Origin: Vicinamibacteria bacterium
GTDB lineage: Bacteria; Acidobacteriota; Vicinamibacteria; Fen-336
Direction of reading: 5' to 3'
Length of the DNA: 64,000 nucleotides
NCBI GenBank assembly: GCA_025994075.1
Contig: JAMQGV010000026.1
Coordinates: 38,438-102,437 of the forward strand
The position numbers and the translations under genes are program-made. Below are positions 8,480-16,060 of this stretch, one piece after another. The notes under the pieces were generated by a model. That model searched no databases and was not told where the DNA came from. It saw nothing but the letters and a program-made list of their open reading frames with translations. Position 1 is the first letter of the stretch. Each line of letters begins with the position of its first letter.

Positions 8480-9388
8480 CTACGCGCCCGCGGCCGCGAA
8501 CGTTGCGAGGCGCTCCAGCATGTGATGGAGCGCCGCGGGGCGGGGCTCGAGCAGGCGCCGACAGTAGAGCGTTTCTGTTAGCCACCCGTGAAGCGCAAAG
8601 GTCCCCGCGGCCGCGCGAAGAGCCGGGCCCCGGAACCGCTTCAGGTCACGAAGGATGGTCGAGCGGTTGACCCCGAACTGGCATACGGTCTCGGCGATCG
8701 CCGAGTCCTGCTTGATTCCCTGCTCCACCAACAGTTGAACAGACACAGCTCGGAGCAGGCTCTGCATCGCCACAGCCGCGCTCGCAGGCCGCGCGCCTCT
8801 TCCTCCAGAGGTGAAGCCCAGTGCCTGAGCCGCCACCTTGCTCCTGTTTCGACCACCGTTGGCGCCGAGAGACTTCGCCGCGCTAGACAGGTATGTGGTG
8901 GCCCACTGCGGGACCCACTGGGGGCCACGACCCGACATCGCGCGGGCAATGGCGCGCCAGGCGAATCGAGGGTCGCCCGTCTCGAGAAAGAGCCCGCGGT
9001 CCATCGCGTCTACCGCCGCCTCGCCCTCAAGGCCCTTGAGGTTCCAGGCCCCGGCGCAGACGACTCCAATGAAGACGGCGCGCTGCTGCTCCGCTGTTGA
9101 TGCCCGCCTCAACGCATCCAGGGCGTCCGCGGTCCGGCCGGCGCGGAGGGCCAGCGTAGCGCGCCCCGTGCGCGCAAGATCAGCCGCCTCGGCTTGCGTT
9201 GCCCCGTCTCCGAGGAGGAGGGCACGGAAGATCAGTTCGATGCAGGTACCGGCGGCCTCCTCGTCGTCCATGCCAGAGGTTGCGAACTTCCTTCGGGCGA
9301 CCGCCAAGATCGGGCCCACCTCGGGCGGGGCGAGTGCGATGACGAGGGCGAGGCGCCCGCGCTCGGTTCGAAGGTCTCGCTCCTGCAT
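8480..9388 (-). CDS. Hypothetical protein with possible C-terminal HTH
   Basis: The 302-aa protein is helical. A TPR-like or alpha-solenoid first half contains the run TAEQQRAVFIGVVCAGAWN. A segment near residue 245 (IAETVCQFGVNRSTILRDLK) has the spacing of a helix-turn-helix. It is the first element gene inside the attachment site. It could be a regulator of the element, such as a repressor acting on the palindrome just downstream of it, but it matches no family that I recognise. Confidence 0.5.
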   Translation of the reverse strand: MQERDLRTERGRLALVIALAPPEVGPILAVARRKFATSGMDDEEAAGTCIELIFRALLLGDGATQAEAADLARTGRATLALRAGRTADALDALRRASTAEQQRAVFIGVVCAGAWNLKGLEGEAAVDAMDRGLFLETGDPRFAWRAIARAMSGRGPQWVPQWATTYLSSAAKSLGANGGRNRSKVAAQALGFTSGGRGARPASAAVAMQSLLRAVSVQLLVEQGIKQDSAIAETVCQFGVNRSTILRDLKRFRGPALRAAAGTFALHGWLTETLYCRRLLEPRPAALHHMLERLATFAAAGA

Positions 9389-9540
9389 CGCGCCCTCCGC
9401 AGGCGCCCGCGATGTGGTGAAGCCGGCAGGCCCGCGCGGAGACGGGCCGTTCGGGAGCTACCCTAGCCAGCTCTGACTCTATACCGCGGCCGTCTGACGT
9501 AACGGGTCCGGGGCCCGGGTCGAACGCCTCCGCCCTGTTC

Positions 9541-9562
9541 GTGTTCTGTGCGTGTTCTGTGC
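9541..9562. repeat. Tandem direct repeat of GTGTTCTGTGC
   Basis: Two perfect head-to-tail copies of an 11-base unit occupy 9541-9551 and 9552-9562, about 110 bases inside the attachment core. Short direct repeats in this position are typical arm-type sites for tyrosine integrases. That function is inference, as the integrase is not in the window. Confidence 0.45.
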
Positions 9563-9670
9563 GTTCAGGTGGGTTTCAGTGAGTTCCGTTGGCGTCCGGC
9601 GACCGACGCGCTTCCAATACCGGCGCACAGTTACCCGAACCGCCTCCTTGCCATCTCGTCAGGCTTTTCC

Positions 9671-9715
9671 TTGAAAATCCGCGTGTCGGCGGTTCGATCC
9701 CGTCCCAGGCCACCA
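9671..9715 (+). other. Attachment site: displaced 3' half of tRNA-Phe(GAA)
   Basis: The fragment starts in the anticodon loop (anticodon GAA at 9673-9675) and the 3' anticodon stem. It continues through a T arm with stem GGCGG/CCGTC and loop TTCGATC, acceptor strand CCAGGCC (9705-9711), discriminator A and encoded CCA ending at 9715. The 5' partners are absent: the five bases before the loop are TTTCC where the stem needs GCGGA, and no GGCCTGG acceptor strand occurs upstream. So the tRNA cannot fold and is a scar of integration, not a working gene. Confidence 0.85.
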
Positions 9716-9815
9716 ACCTCCTCCCCCGAGGCCTCGCCCCTCGTCCCCTGCCCCGCCTCCTGGTGGCATACTCGCGTTTTCCGCCACAGCCGATCAGAGC
9801 GAGGGAGGCCGCGTT

Positions 9816-10685
9816 ATGCCGCGAGTCGTCCGCTGCGGGTTGATCCAGGCGAAGAACGTCCTGGGGCCGGAAGCCGGCCTGCCCGCGATCAAGAAGGCGA
9901 TGCTCGACAAGCACGTCAAGCTGATCGCCGAGGCCGCCGCGAAGAAGGTCAGGATCCTGTGCCTGCAGGAGCTCTTCTACGGGCCCTACTTCTGCGCCGA
10001 GCAGGAAACGAAGTGGTATCACCTGACCGAGCGGGTGCCGGACGGGCCGACCACCAGGCTGGTCCAGAAGCTCGCGAAGAAGCACAAGATGGTGATCGTC
10101 GCGCCCATCTACGAAGAAGAGCAGGCGGGCGTCTACTACAACACCGCGGCCGTGATCGACGCCGACGGGCGCTACCTCGGCAAGTACCGCAAGACCCACA
10201 TCCCCCACTGCAAGCCGGGCTTCTGGGAGAAGTTCTACTTCCGCCCCGGCAACCTCGGCTACCCGGTGTTCGAGACGGCCTTCGCGAAGGTCGGCGTCTA
10301 CATCTGCTACGACCGCCACTTCCCCGAGGGCGCGCGCGCGCTCGGCCTCAACGGCGCGGAACTCGTGGTCAACCCGTCGGCGACCGTCGCCGGACTCTCC
10401 GAGTACCTGTGGAAGCTCGAGCAGCCGGCGCACGCGGTCGCCAACGGCTACTTCGTCGGCGCGATCAACCGCGTCGGCCACGAGGCGCCGTGGAACATCG
10501 GCGAGTTCTACGGCCAGAGCTACTTCTGCGACCCGCGCGGCAGGATCATGGCCGAAGCCCCGCGCGACCGCGACGCGGTGGTCGTCGCCGACCTCAACTT
10601 CGACGTGATCGACGAGGTGCGCTCCACCTGGCAGTTCTTCCGCGACCGCCGGCCCGACGCCTACGGTCCGCTGGTCCAGCCGTAA
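9816..10685 (+). CDS. pydC: Beta-ureidopropionase (N-carbamoyl-beta-alanine amidohydrolase)
   Basis: This 289-aa nitrilase-superfamily enzyme hydrolyses N-carbamoyl-beta-alanine (or the beta-aminoisobutyrate analogue) to the beta-amino acid, CO2 and ammonia. It is the last ring-derived step of reductive pyrimidine breakdown. The catalytic triad is visible as E52 (QELF), K126 (KYRKTHIP) and C164 (YICYDRHFP). It is cytoplasmic and has no signal peptide. It is the first gene of a six-gene operon with the two preceding enzymes of the pathway, which makes the assignment much firmer than sequence family alone. A strong GGGAGG ribosome site precedes the ATG. Confidence 0.92.
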   Translation: MPRVVRCGLIQAKNVLGPEAGLPAIKKAMLDKHVKLIAEAAAKKVRILCLQELFYGPYFCAEQETKWYHLTERVPDGPTTRLVQKLAKKHKMVIVAPIYEEEQAGVYYNTAAVIDADGRYLGKYRKTHIPHCKPGFWEKFYFRPGNLGYPVFETAFAKVGVYICYDRHFPEGARALGLNGAELVVNPSATVAGLSEYLWKLEQPAHAVANGYFVGAINRVGHEAPWNIGEFYGQSYFCDPRGRIMAEAPRDRDAVVVADLNFDVIDEVRSTWQFFRDRRPDAYGPLVQP

Positions 10686-10696
10686 GGAGGTCCGCC

Positions 10697-11821
10697 ATGG
10701 CCCGCGACCTGTCGTGCACGTTCACCGGCCTGCGCTTCCCCAACCCGTTCCTGCTCAGCTCCGCGCCGCCGACCGAATCGGAGAGCAACATCCTGCGCGC
10801 CTTCGAGGCCGGCTGGGGCGGCGTCGTCACCAAGACGATCGGCATGCACCCGGTGGTCAACGTCAAGGGACCGAAGACCAAGTTCCTCCGCGCCCAGCCC
10901 GAGACGGGCGTGCTGTCGATGAACAAGGGGCGCGCCGGCGCGCTGCACAGCTCGTGGAACTGGGAGCTGATCTCGGACAAGCCACTGGACTGGTGGCTGC
11001 CACGAATCGAGCGGATCAAGAAGGCGTTTCCCGACCGCATCTTGATCGCCTCGATCATGGCCGGCTCGGGCAGCGAATCCGAGCTCGAGCACTGGCGCAC
11101 GCTGACCCGCGAGTGCCAGCAGGCGGGAGCGGACGGGCTCGAGCTGAACCTCTCGTGCCCGCACATGGACCGGCCCGACATGGGCTCGAACATCGGCAAG
11201 GACGAGGCGCTCTGCTCGTTCGTGACCCAGGTCGTGAAGGAGGTGGCGACGGTGCCGGTGTGGGCGAAGCTGACGCCCGCGACTGGCGACATCGTGGCCG
11301 AGGCGGGTGCGGTGTTTCGCGGCGGGGCCGACGCGGTCGTCTCGTCGAACACCTTCCCGTCGCTGCCGCTGGTCGACCCCGACACGCTCGAGTTCGAGTG
11401 CAACGTGGACGGCTTCGTCTCTCCGGGCGGGCTGGGCGGCCCCGCGATCCTGCCGCTGTCGATCGCCAACATGGCGAGCATGACCCGGGCCTTCCCCGAC
11501 AGGTCGTTCTCCGGGATCGGCGGCATTTCCGAGTTCCGCGACGCGCTCAACTACTTCCTGCTCGGCTGCGGCACGGTCCAGGTCTGCACGGCCGCGATGC
11601 TCGACCACGCGGTCGGGCCCAACGTGATCAAGCGGCTGATCGAGGGCGCCAGCGCGTTCCTGGACCGCACGCCGTACTTCGAGACGCTGGCGGACTGCCG
11701 CGGCCACCTGCGCGACCGCGTCGTCGCCCACTCGAAGATCCGCCGGCCCGACAACTCCGACTACCAGGGCGGCTACGAGCCCCAGGAGGGCTACGCCGCG
11801 CCCGACGCCGACAACCGCTGA
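10697..11821 (+). CDS. preA: Dihydropyrimidine dehydrogenase catalytic subunit (PreA-like)
   Basis: The 374-aa FMN-binding TIM-barrel protein of the dihydroorotate dehydrogenase family reduces uracil or thymine to the 5,6-dihydro form. Family marks are NPFLLSSAPPTES, GVVTKTIG, LELNLSCPHM with MGSNIGKD as the active-site loop, KLTP, and GIGGISEFRDA with GCGTVQVCTAAM for FMN phosphate binding. It ends without the two C-terminal 4Fe-4S motifs found in the longer E. coli PreA, and no PreT-type NADH/FAD subunit gene lies in the window, so its electron donor is unclear. It starts 11 bases after pydC with an AAGGAGG ribosome site. Confidence 0.88.
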   Translation: MARDLSCTFTGLRFPNPFLLSSAPPTESESNILRAFEAGWGGVVTKTIGMHPVVNVKGPKTKFLRAQPETGVLSMNKGRAGALHSSWNWELISDKPLDWWLPRIERIKKAFPDRILIASIMAGSGSESELEHWRTLTRECQQAGADGLELNLSCPHMDRPDMGSNIGKDEALCSFVTQVVKEVATVPVWAKLTPATGDIVAEAGAVFRGGADAVVSSNTFPSLPLVDPDTLEFECNVDGFVSPGGLGGPAILPLSIANMASMTRAFPDRSFSGIGGISEFRDALNYFLLGCGTVQVCTAAMLDHAVGPNVIKRLIEGASAFLDRTPYFETLADCRGHLRDRVVAHSKIRRPDNSDYQGGYEPQEGYAAPDADNR

Positions 11822-11834
11822 ACGAGGACCAGGG

Positions 11835-13235
11835 ATGAGCACCACTCTCGTCAAGAACGGCACCATCGTCACCGCCTCCGACCGCTACGAGGCGGACGTC
11901 TACATCGACAAGGGCGTCGTCTCGCTGATCGGCCGCGGCATCAGCCTGCCGGCGGACACGGTCGTCGACGCCTCGGGCAAGCTGGTGATGCCGGGCGGCA
12001 TCGACGTCCACACCCACCTCGACATGCCGTTCGGCGGCACGACCTCCTCGGACGACTTCGAGACCGGCACGATCGCGGCCGCCCACGGCGGCACCACGAC
12101 GCTGATCGACTTCGCGATCCAGAACTTCGGCGAGGGCCTCTACCCCGCCTACGAGGGCTGGATGGGCCGCGCCGAGGGCAAGTCGGTGATCGACTACGCC
12201 TTCCACATGATCGTGCGCGAGCTGTCCGAGCAGGCCTCGCACGACATGGACAAGCTGGTCCGCCACGACGGCATCACGTCGTTCAAGCTGTTCATGGCCT
12301 ACCCGGGCGTGTTCCAGGTCGACGACGCGACGATCTTCAAGGCGATGAAGAAGACGCGCGAGAACGGCGGGCTCGTCTGCATGCACGCCGAAAACGGCGG
12401 CGTGATCGACACCCTGGTCCAGGAGGCGCTCAAGCGCGGCGAGAAGGCGCCGAAGTACCACGCGCTGACGCGGCCGACGCGGGCCGAAGGCGAAGCGACG
12501 GGCCGCGCGATCGCGCTGGCCGAGATGGCGGGCGTGCCCGTCTACATCGTCCACCTCTCGTGCCACGACGCGCTCGAGAAGGTGAGGCAGGCCCGCGACA
12601 TGGGCCTGCCCGCCTACGCCGAGACCTGCCCGCAGTACCTGTTCCTCTCCTACGACGACTACGAGAAGCCCGGCTTCGAGGGCGCCAAGTACGTGATGTC
12701 GCCGCCGCTGCGCGAGAAGTGGCACCAGGACTCGCTGTGGAAGGGGCTGCAGAAGAACGACCTGCAGGTCGTCTCCACCGACCACTGCCCGTTCTGCATG
12801 AACGAGGCGCACCAGAAGCTGCTCGGCAAGGACGACTTCTCGAAGATCCCCAACGGCGCGCCGGGCATCGAGACCCGGCTCTACCTGCTGTGGGACGGCG
12901 GGGTGCGCCAGGGCCGGATCGACGCCCACCGCTTCGTCGAGCTCGTCTCGACGAGCCCCGCGAAGATGTTCGGCCTGTGGCCCAAGAAGGGCACGATCGC
13001 GGTCGGCTCGGACGGCGACCTGGTGCTGTGGGACCCCGAGAAGGAGACGACGCTCGGCGTGGCGGCGATGCACATGCGGGTCGACTACAACCCTTACGAG
13101 GGCCGCGTCGTGAAGGGCGGCCCGGCGGTCGTCATCTCGCGCGGCGAGGTGATCGTCGACCACGGCGAGTTCAAGGGGAAGAAGGGCCGCGGCATCTACG
13201 TCAAGCGCCAGGCCGGCCACCCGCTGGTCCCGTAG
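11835..13235 (+). CDS. hydA: Dihydropyrimidinase
   Basis: The 466-aa zinc amidohydrolase opens dihydrouracil or dihydrothymine to the N-carbamoyl beta-amino acid. The full metal site is visible: H59 and H61 (GGIDVHTHLDMPFGG), K151 for the carboxylated lysine (TSFKLFMAY), H184 (MHAENG), H240 (VHLSC) and D316 (STDHCPF). The length and motif spacing match D-hydantoinase/dihydropyrimidinase rather than allantoinase or dihydroorotase. Its place between preA and the permease confirms the pyrimidine substrate. It is a cytoplasmic enzyme, probably a tetramer as in the family. Confidence 0.93.
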   Translation: MSTTLVKNGTIVTASDRYEADVYIDKGVVSLIGRGISLPADTVVDASGKLVMPGGIDVHTHLDMPFGGTTSSDDFETGTIAAAHGGTTTLIDFAIQNFGEGLYPAYEGWMGRAEGKSVIDYAFHMIVRELSEQASHDMDKLVRHDGITSFKLFMAYPGVFQVDDATIFKAMKKTRENGGLVCMHAENGGVIDTLVQEALKRGEKAPKYHALTRPTRAEGEATGRAIALAEMAGVPVYIVHLSCHDALEKVRQARDMGLPAYAETCPQYLFLSYDDYEKPGFEGAKYVMSPPLREKWHQDSLWKGLQKNDLQVVSTDHCPFCMNEAHQKLLGKDDFSKIPNGAPGIETRLYLLWDGGVRQGRIDAHRFVELVSTSPAKMFGLWPKKGTIAVGSDGDLVLWDPEKETTLGVAAMHMRVDYNPYEGRVVKGGPAVVISRGEVIVDHGEFKGKKGRGIYVKRQAGHPLVP

Positions 13236-14717
13236 ATGAACCTGGGACTGCCGACGACCGGCCCCACCCGCGGCATGGTCCGCGCCCGCGGCGACCTGTT
13301 CGAACTGCGCCACGAGCCCGAGGACCCCTCGCTCTCCAACGCCGACCTGGCGCCGACCCGGATCGCCCAGCGCACCTGGGACACCTACCACTTCGCCTCG
13401 CTGTGGGTCGGTCTCTCGGTCTGCATCCCGACCTACATGCTGGCCGCGGGCCTCGTCGGCGGCGGCATGAGCTGGGGCCAGGCGCTGTTCACGATCCTGC
13501 TCGGCAACGTGATCGTCTGCATCCCGATGACGCTGATCGCCCACCCGGGCACGCGCTTCGGGATCCCGTTCCCCGTCCTGGCCCGCGCGTCGTTCGGCAT
13601 CTACGGGTCGAACGTGCCGGCGATCCTCCGCGCGCTGGTGGCCTGCGGCTGGTTCGGGATCCAGACGTGGATCGGCGGCCAGGCGATCTACACGATGCTC
13701 AAGGTCGCGATCCCCGAGTACGAGCCGCCGTTCGCCAAGGCCCTGGGGTTCCTCGTGTTCTGGGCCGCCAACATGTACGTCGTCGTCCGTGGCTCGGAGA
13801 TGATCCGCAAGCTCGAGGCGTACGCGGCCCCGTTCCTGATCGTCTCCGGCCTCGCCCTGCTGGCATGGGCCGGGAGCCGCGCCGGCGGCTTCGGCTCCAT
13901 GCTCTCCCAGCCCAGCCGCTTCCAGACGACGGCCGAGTTCCTCGCCTTCTTCGTCCCTTCGCTGACCGCGATGGTCGGCTTCTGGGCCACGCTCGCGCTC
14001 AACATCCCCGACCTCTCGCGCTACGCGAAGGACCAGCGGGCGCAGGTTCGCGGCCAGTTCCTGGGCCTGCCGACGACGATGACGCTGTTTTCCTTCATCG
14101 GCATCGCCGTCACCTCCGCGTCGGTCGTGATCTTCGGCGAGGCGATCTGGGACCCGGTCGCGCTGCTGTCGCGGATCGAGAGCCCGTTGCTGATCCTGAT
14201 CGCGCTGTTCGCGCTGCTGATCGCCACCCTCACGACCAACGTCGCGGCCAACGTCGTCGCCCCCGCCAACGGGTTCGCCAACCTGTGGCCGGCGAAGATC
14301 GACTTCGCGCGCGGCGGGCTGATCACCGGCGTGATCGGCATCGCGATCATGCCGTGGAAGCTGCTGGAGAGCGCCGACACCTACATCGGCTTCCTGATCG
14401 CCTACTCGGGGCTGCTGGGCCCCGTCGCGGGCATCTTCGTCGCCGACTACTGGATCGTGCGCCGGCGCAACCTGGCCCTCGCCGATCTCTATGCGAAGCA
14501 GGGCCTCTACGGGCGCTGGAACCCGAAGGCGCTCTTCGCCCTCGCCGCCGGCGTGGGCGTCGCGCTGGTCGGCCGCTTCGTCCCCGCGCTCGCCTTCCTC
14601 TACGCTTACGCCTGGTTCGTGGGCTTCGCCGTCGCCTTCGCCCTGTATGCCGTGTTGATGCGCGGGACACCCGTCGTCGACCTCGACCCGGTGCCCGTCG
14701 TGGAGGAAGCGCCGTGA
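13236..14717 (+). CDS. NCS1-family nucleobase permease
   Basis: The 493-aa integral membrane protein has about 12 hydrophobic segments and the NCS1 signature region (RTWDTYHFASLWVGLSV, then GNVIVCIPMTLIAHPGTRFG and GWFGIQTWIGGQA). Family members import uracil, cytosine, hydantoins or allantoin with protons or sodium. Context points to uracil, thymine or dihydropyrimidines as cargo, which is inference. Its ATG follows the dihydropyrimidinase stop with no gap, and its stop overlaps the aminotransferase start (GTGA), so the genes are translationally coupled. Confidence 0.9.
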   Translation: MNLGLPTTGPTRGMVRARGDLFELRHEPEDPSLSNADLAPTRIAQRTWDTYHFASLWVGLSVCIPTYMLAAGLVGGGMSWGQALFTILLGNVIVCIPMTLIAHPGTRFGIPFPVLARASFGIYGSNVPAILRALVACGWFGIQTWIGGQAIYTMLKVAIPEYEPPFAKALGFLVFWAANMYVVVRGSEMIRKLEAYAAPFLIVSGLALLAWAGSRAGGFGSMLSQPSRFQTTAEFLAFFVPSLTAMVGFWATLALNIPDLSRYAKDQRAQVRGQFLGLPTTMTLFSFIGIAVTSASVVIFGEAIWDPVALLSRIESPLLILIALFALLIATLTTNVAANVVAPANGFANLWPAKIDFARGGLITGVIGIAIMPWKLLESADTYIGFLIAYSGLLGPVAGIFVADYWIVRRRNLALADLYAKQGLYGRWNPKALFALAAGVGVALVGRFVPALAFLYAYAWFVGFAVAFALYAVLMRGTPVVDLDPVPVVEEAP

Positions 14718-16051
14718 GCAGCACCGCCGTCGCCAGCGGCCGGATGACCGGCCCCGAGATCGTCGCCCTCTCCCGCAAGCACACCATCTACGAGTGGTCG
14801 CCGCAGTCGAAGGTCGACCCGCTGCCGGTCGACCGCGCGGAAGGCGTCTACTTCTGGACGCCCGAGGGCCAGCGCTTCCTCGACTTCAACAGCCAGCTCA
14901 TGTGCTCGAACGTCGGCCACTCGCACCCCAAGGTGGTGAAGGCGATCCAGGAGCAGGCCGCAAAGCTGTGCTACGCGAACCCGTTCCTGGCCACCGAGCC
15001 GCGGGCGCGGCTGGGCGCGAAGCTGGCCGAGCTGTGCCCGGGCGACATCGACACCTTCTTCTTCACGAACGGCGGCGCCGAGGCCAACGAGAACGCGATC
15101 CGCGTCGCCCGCGTCGTCACCGGCCGCCACAAGGTGCTCGCCCGCTACCGCTCGTACCACGGCGGGACGGCGGGAGCGATCGCGCTGACGGGCGACCCGC
15201 GGCGCTGGGCCGCCGAGCCGTCGATCCCGGGCGTCGTGCGGGTGCCGGACACCCACAAGTACGGCCGCCGCGACCCGGAGCCGCTCGACGCCTGCCTGAG
15301 CGAGCTCGAGGACGTGCTGCGCTTCGAGGGCCCGCACACGATCGCGGCCTTCATCGTCGAGCCCGTCGTCGGCACCAACGGCATCCTGGTCCCGCCCGAC
15401 GGCTACCTGCAGGCGGTGCGGGAGATCTGCGACCGCCACGGCATCCTGCTGATCGCCGACGAGGTGATGTCGGGCTTCGGCCGCACCGGGAAGTGGTTCG
15501 CCGTCGACCACTGGAACGTCGTGCCCGACATCCTGACGATGGCCAAGGGCCTGACCTCCGCCTACGTGCAGCTCGGCGCGGTCGGTCTGCGCCCGGCGCT
15601 GGTCGAGGCTTTCCGCGACCGCGCCTACCCCTCGGGCATGACCTACAACAGCCACACGCTGGCCTGCGCGACGGCGCTCGCCACCCTCGCCGTCTACGAA
15701 GAAGAAGGGCTGATCGAGCACGCGCGCAGGATGGGCGAGGTGCTGAAGCAGCGCATGGCCGAGATCGCGCAGCGCCACCCGAGCGTCGGCGCGGCCCGCT
15801 CGATCGGCCTGTTCGGCATCGTCGAGCTCGTGCGCAGCCGCGAGACGTACGAGCCGATGGCGCCCTACAACGGGACGTCGGAGGAGATGGCCGCATTGGG
15901 CCGTTTCTTCCGCGAGAACGGGCTCTACACCTTCGTGCGCTGGAACACGTTCTTCACCAACCCGCCGCTGATCGTGACCGAGGCCCAGCTCGAGGAAGGC
16001 CTCGAGATCATCGACCGCGGGCTCGAGATCACCGACCGCGCGGTGAAGTAG
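14714..16051 (+). CDS. Class III aminotransferase, probably beta-alanine:pyruvate type
   Basis: The 445-aa PLP enzyme has the class III fold marks: FFFTNGGAEANENA (phosphate binding, residues 115-128), the SYHGG motif (147-151), D249 in LLIADEVMSGFGRTGKW and the PLP lysine K278 in MAKGLTSAYVQLGAV. In this operon it should move the amino group of beta-alanine or beta-aminoisobutyrate to pyruvate or 2-oxoglutarate, giving malonate or methylmalonate semialdehyde. The GTG start at 14714 overlaps the permease stop and decides the start over a longer upstream reading frame. Other omega-amino acids cannot be excluded as substrates. Confidence 0.87.
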   Translation: MSSTAVASGRMTGPEIVALSRKHTIYEWSPQSKVDPLPVDRAEGVYFWTPEGQRFLDFNSQLMCSNVGHSHPKVVKAIQEQAAKLCYANPFLATEPRARLGAKLAELCPGDIDTFFFTNGGAEANENAIRVARVVTGRHKVLARYRSYHGGTAGAIALTGDPRRWAAEPSIPGVVRVPDTHKYGRRDPEPLDACLSELEDVLRFEGPHTIAAFIVEPVVGTNGILVPPDGYLQAVREICDRHGILLIADEVMSGFGRTGKWFAVDHWNVVPDILTMAKGLTSAYVQLGAVGLRPALVEAFRDRAYPSGMTYNSHTLACATALATLAVYEEEGLIEHARRMGEVLKQRMAEIAQRHPSVGAARSIGLFGIVELVRSRETYEPMAPYNGTSEEMAALGRFFRENGLYTFVRWNTFFTNPPLIVTEAQLEEGLEIIDRGLEITDRAVK

Positions 16052-16060
16052 GAGGACCCG

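Larger units (their letters stand above)
1..9715. mobile_element. Right end of an integrated phage-like or satellite-like element (left end outside the window)
   Basis: All protein genes here lie on the minus strand and are packed with 4-base stop/start overlaps. Recognisable parts are an HK97 gp10-like tail protein, a tail tape measure protein, two excisionase/MerR-like HTH proteins and a RepA-like AAA ATPase. The right boundary is a 3' half of tRNA-Phe at 9671-9715, the usual scar left when a tyrosine-recombinase element inserts into the 3' end of a tRNA gene. Past it begins ordinary metabolism. The complete tRNA-Phe and the integrase should lie left of position 1. No capsid, portal, terminase, lysis or integrase gene is visible in this 9.7 kb, so prophage, remnant and satellite all remain possible. 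Confidence 0.8.
9389..9815. other. Gene-free junction between mobile element and chromosome
   Basis: This 427-base stretch has no convincing gene. It holds the tandem 11-base repeat at 9541-9562 and the tRNA-Phe 3' fragment at 9671-9715. The last 100 bases lead into the pyrimidine degradation operon, ending in a strong ribosome site (GGGAGG) seven bases before the ATG at 9816. I see no clear -35/-10 pair here. Confidence 0.6.

Noticed and set aside
9671..9715. A working tRNA-Phe gene
   Set aside because: The 5' acceptor, D arm and 5' anticodon stem are missing, so it is reported as an attachment scar.
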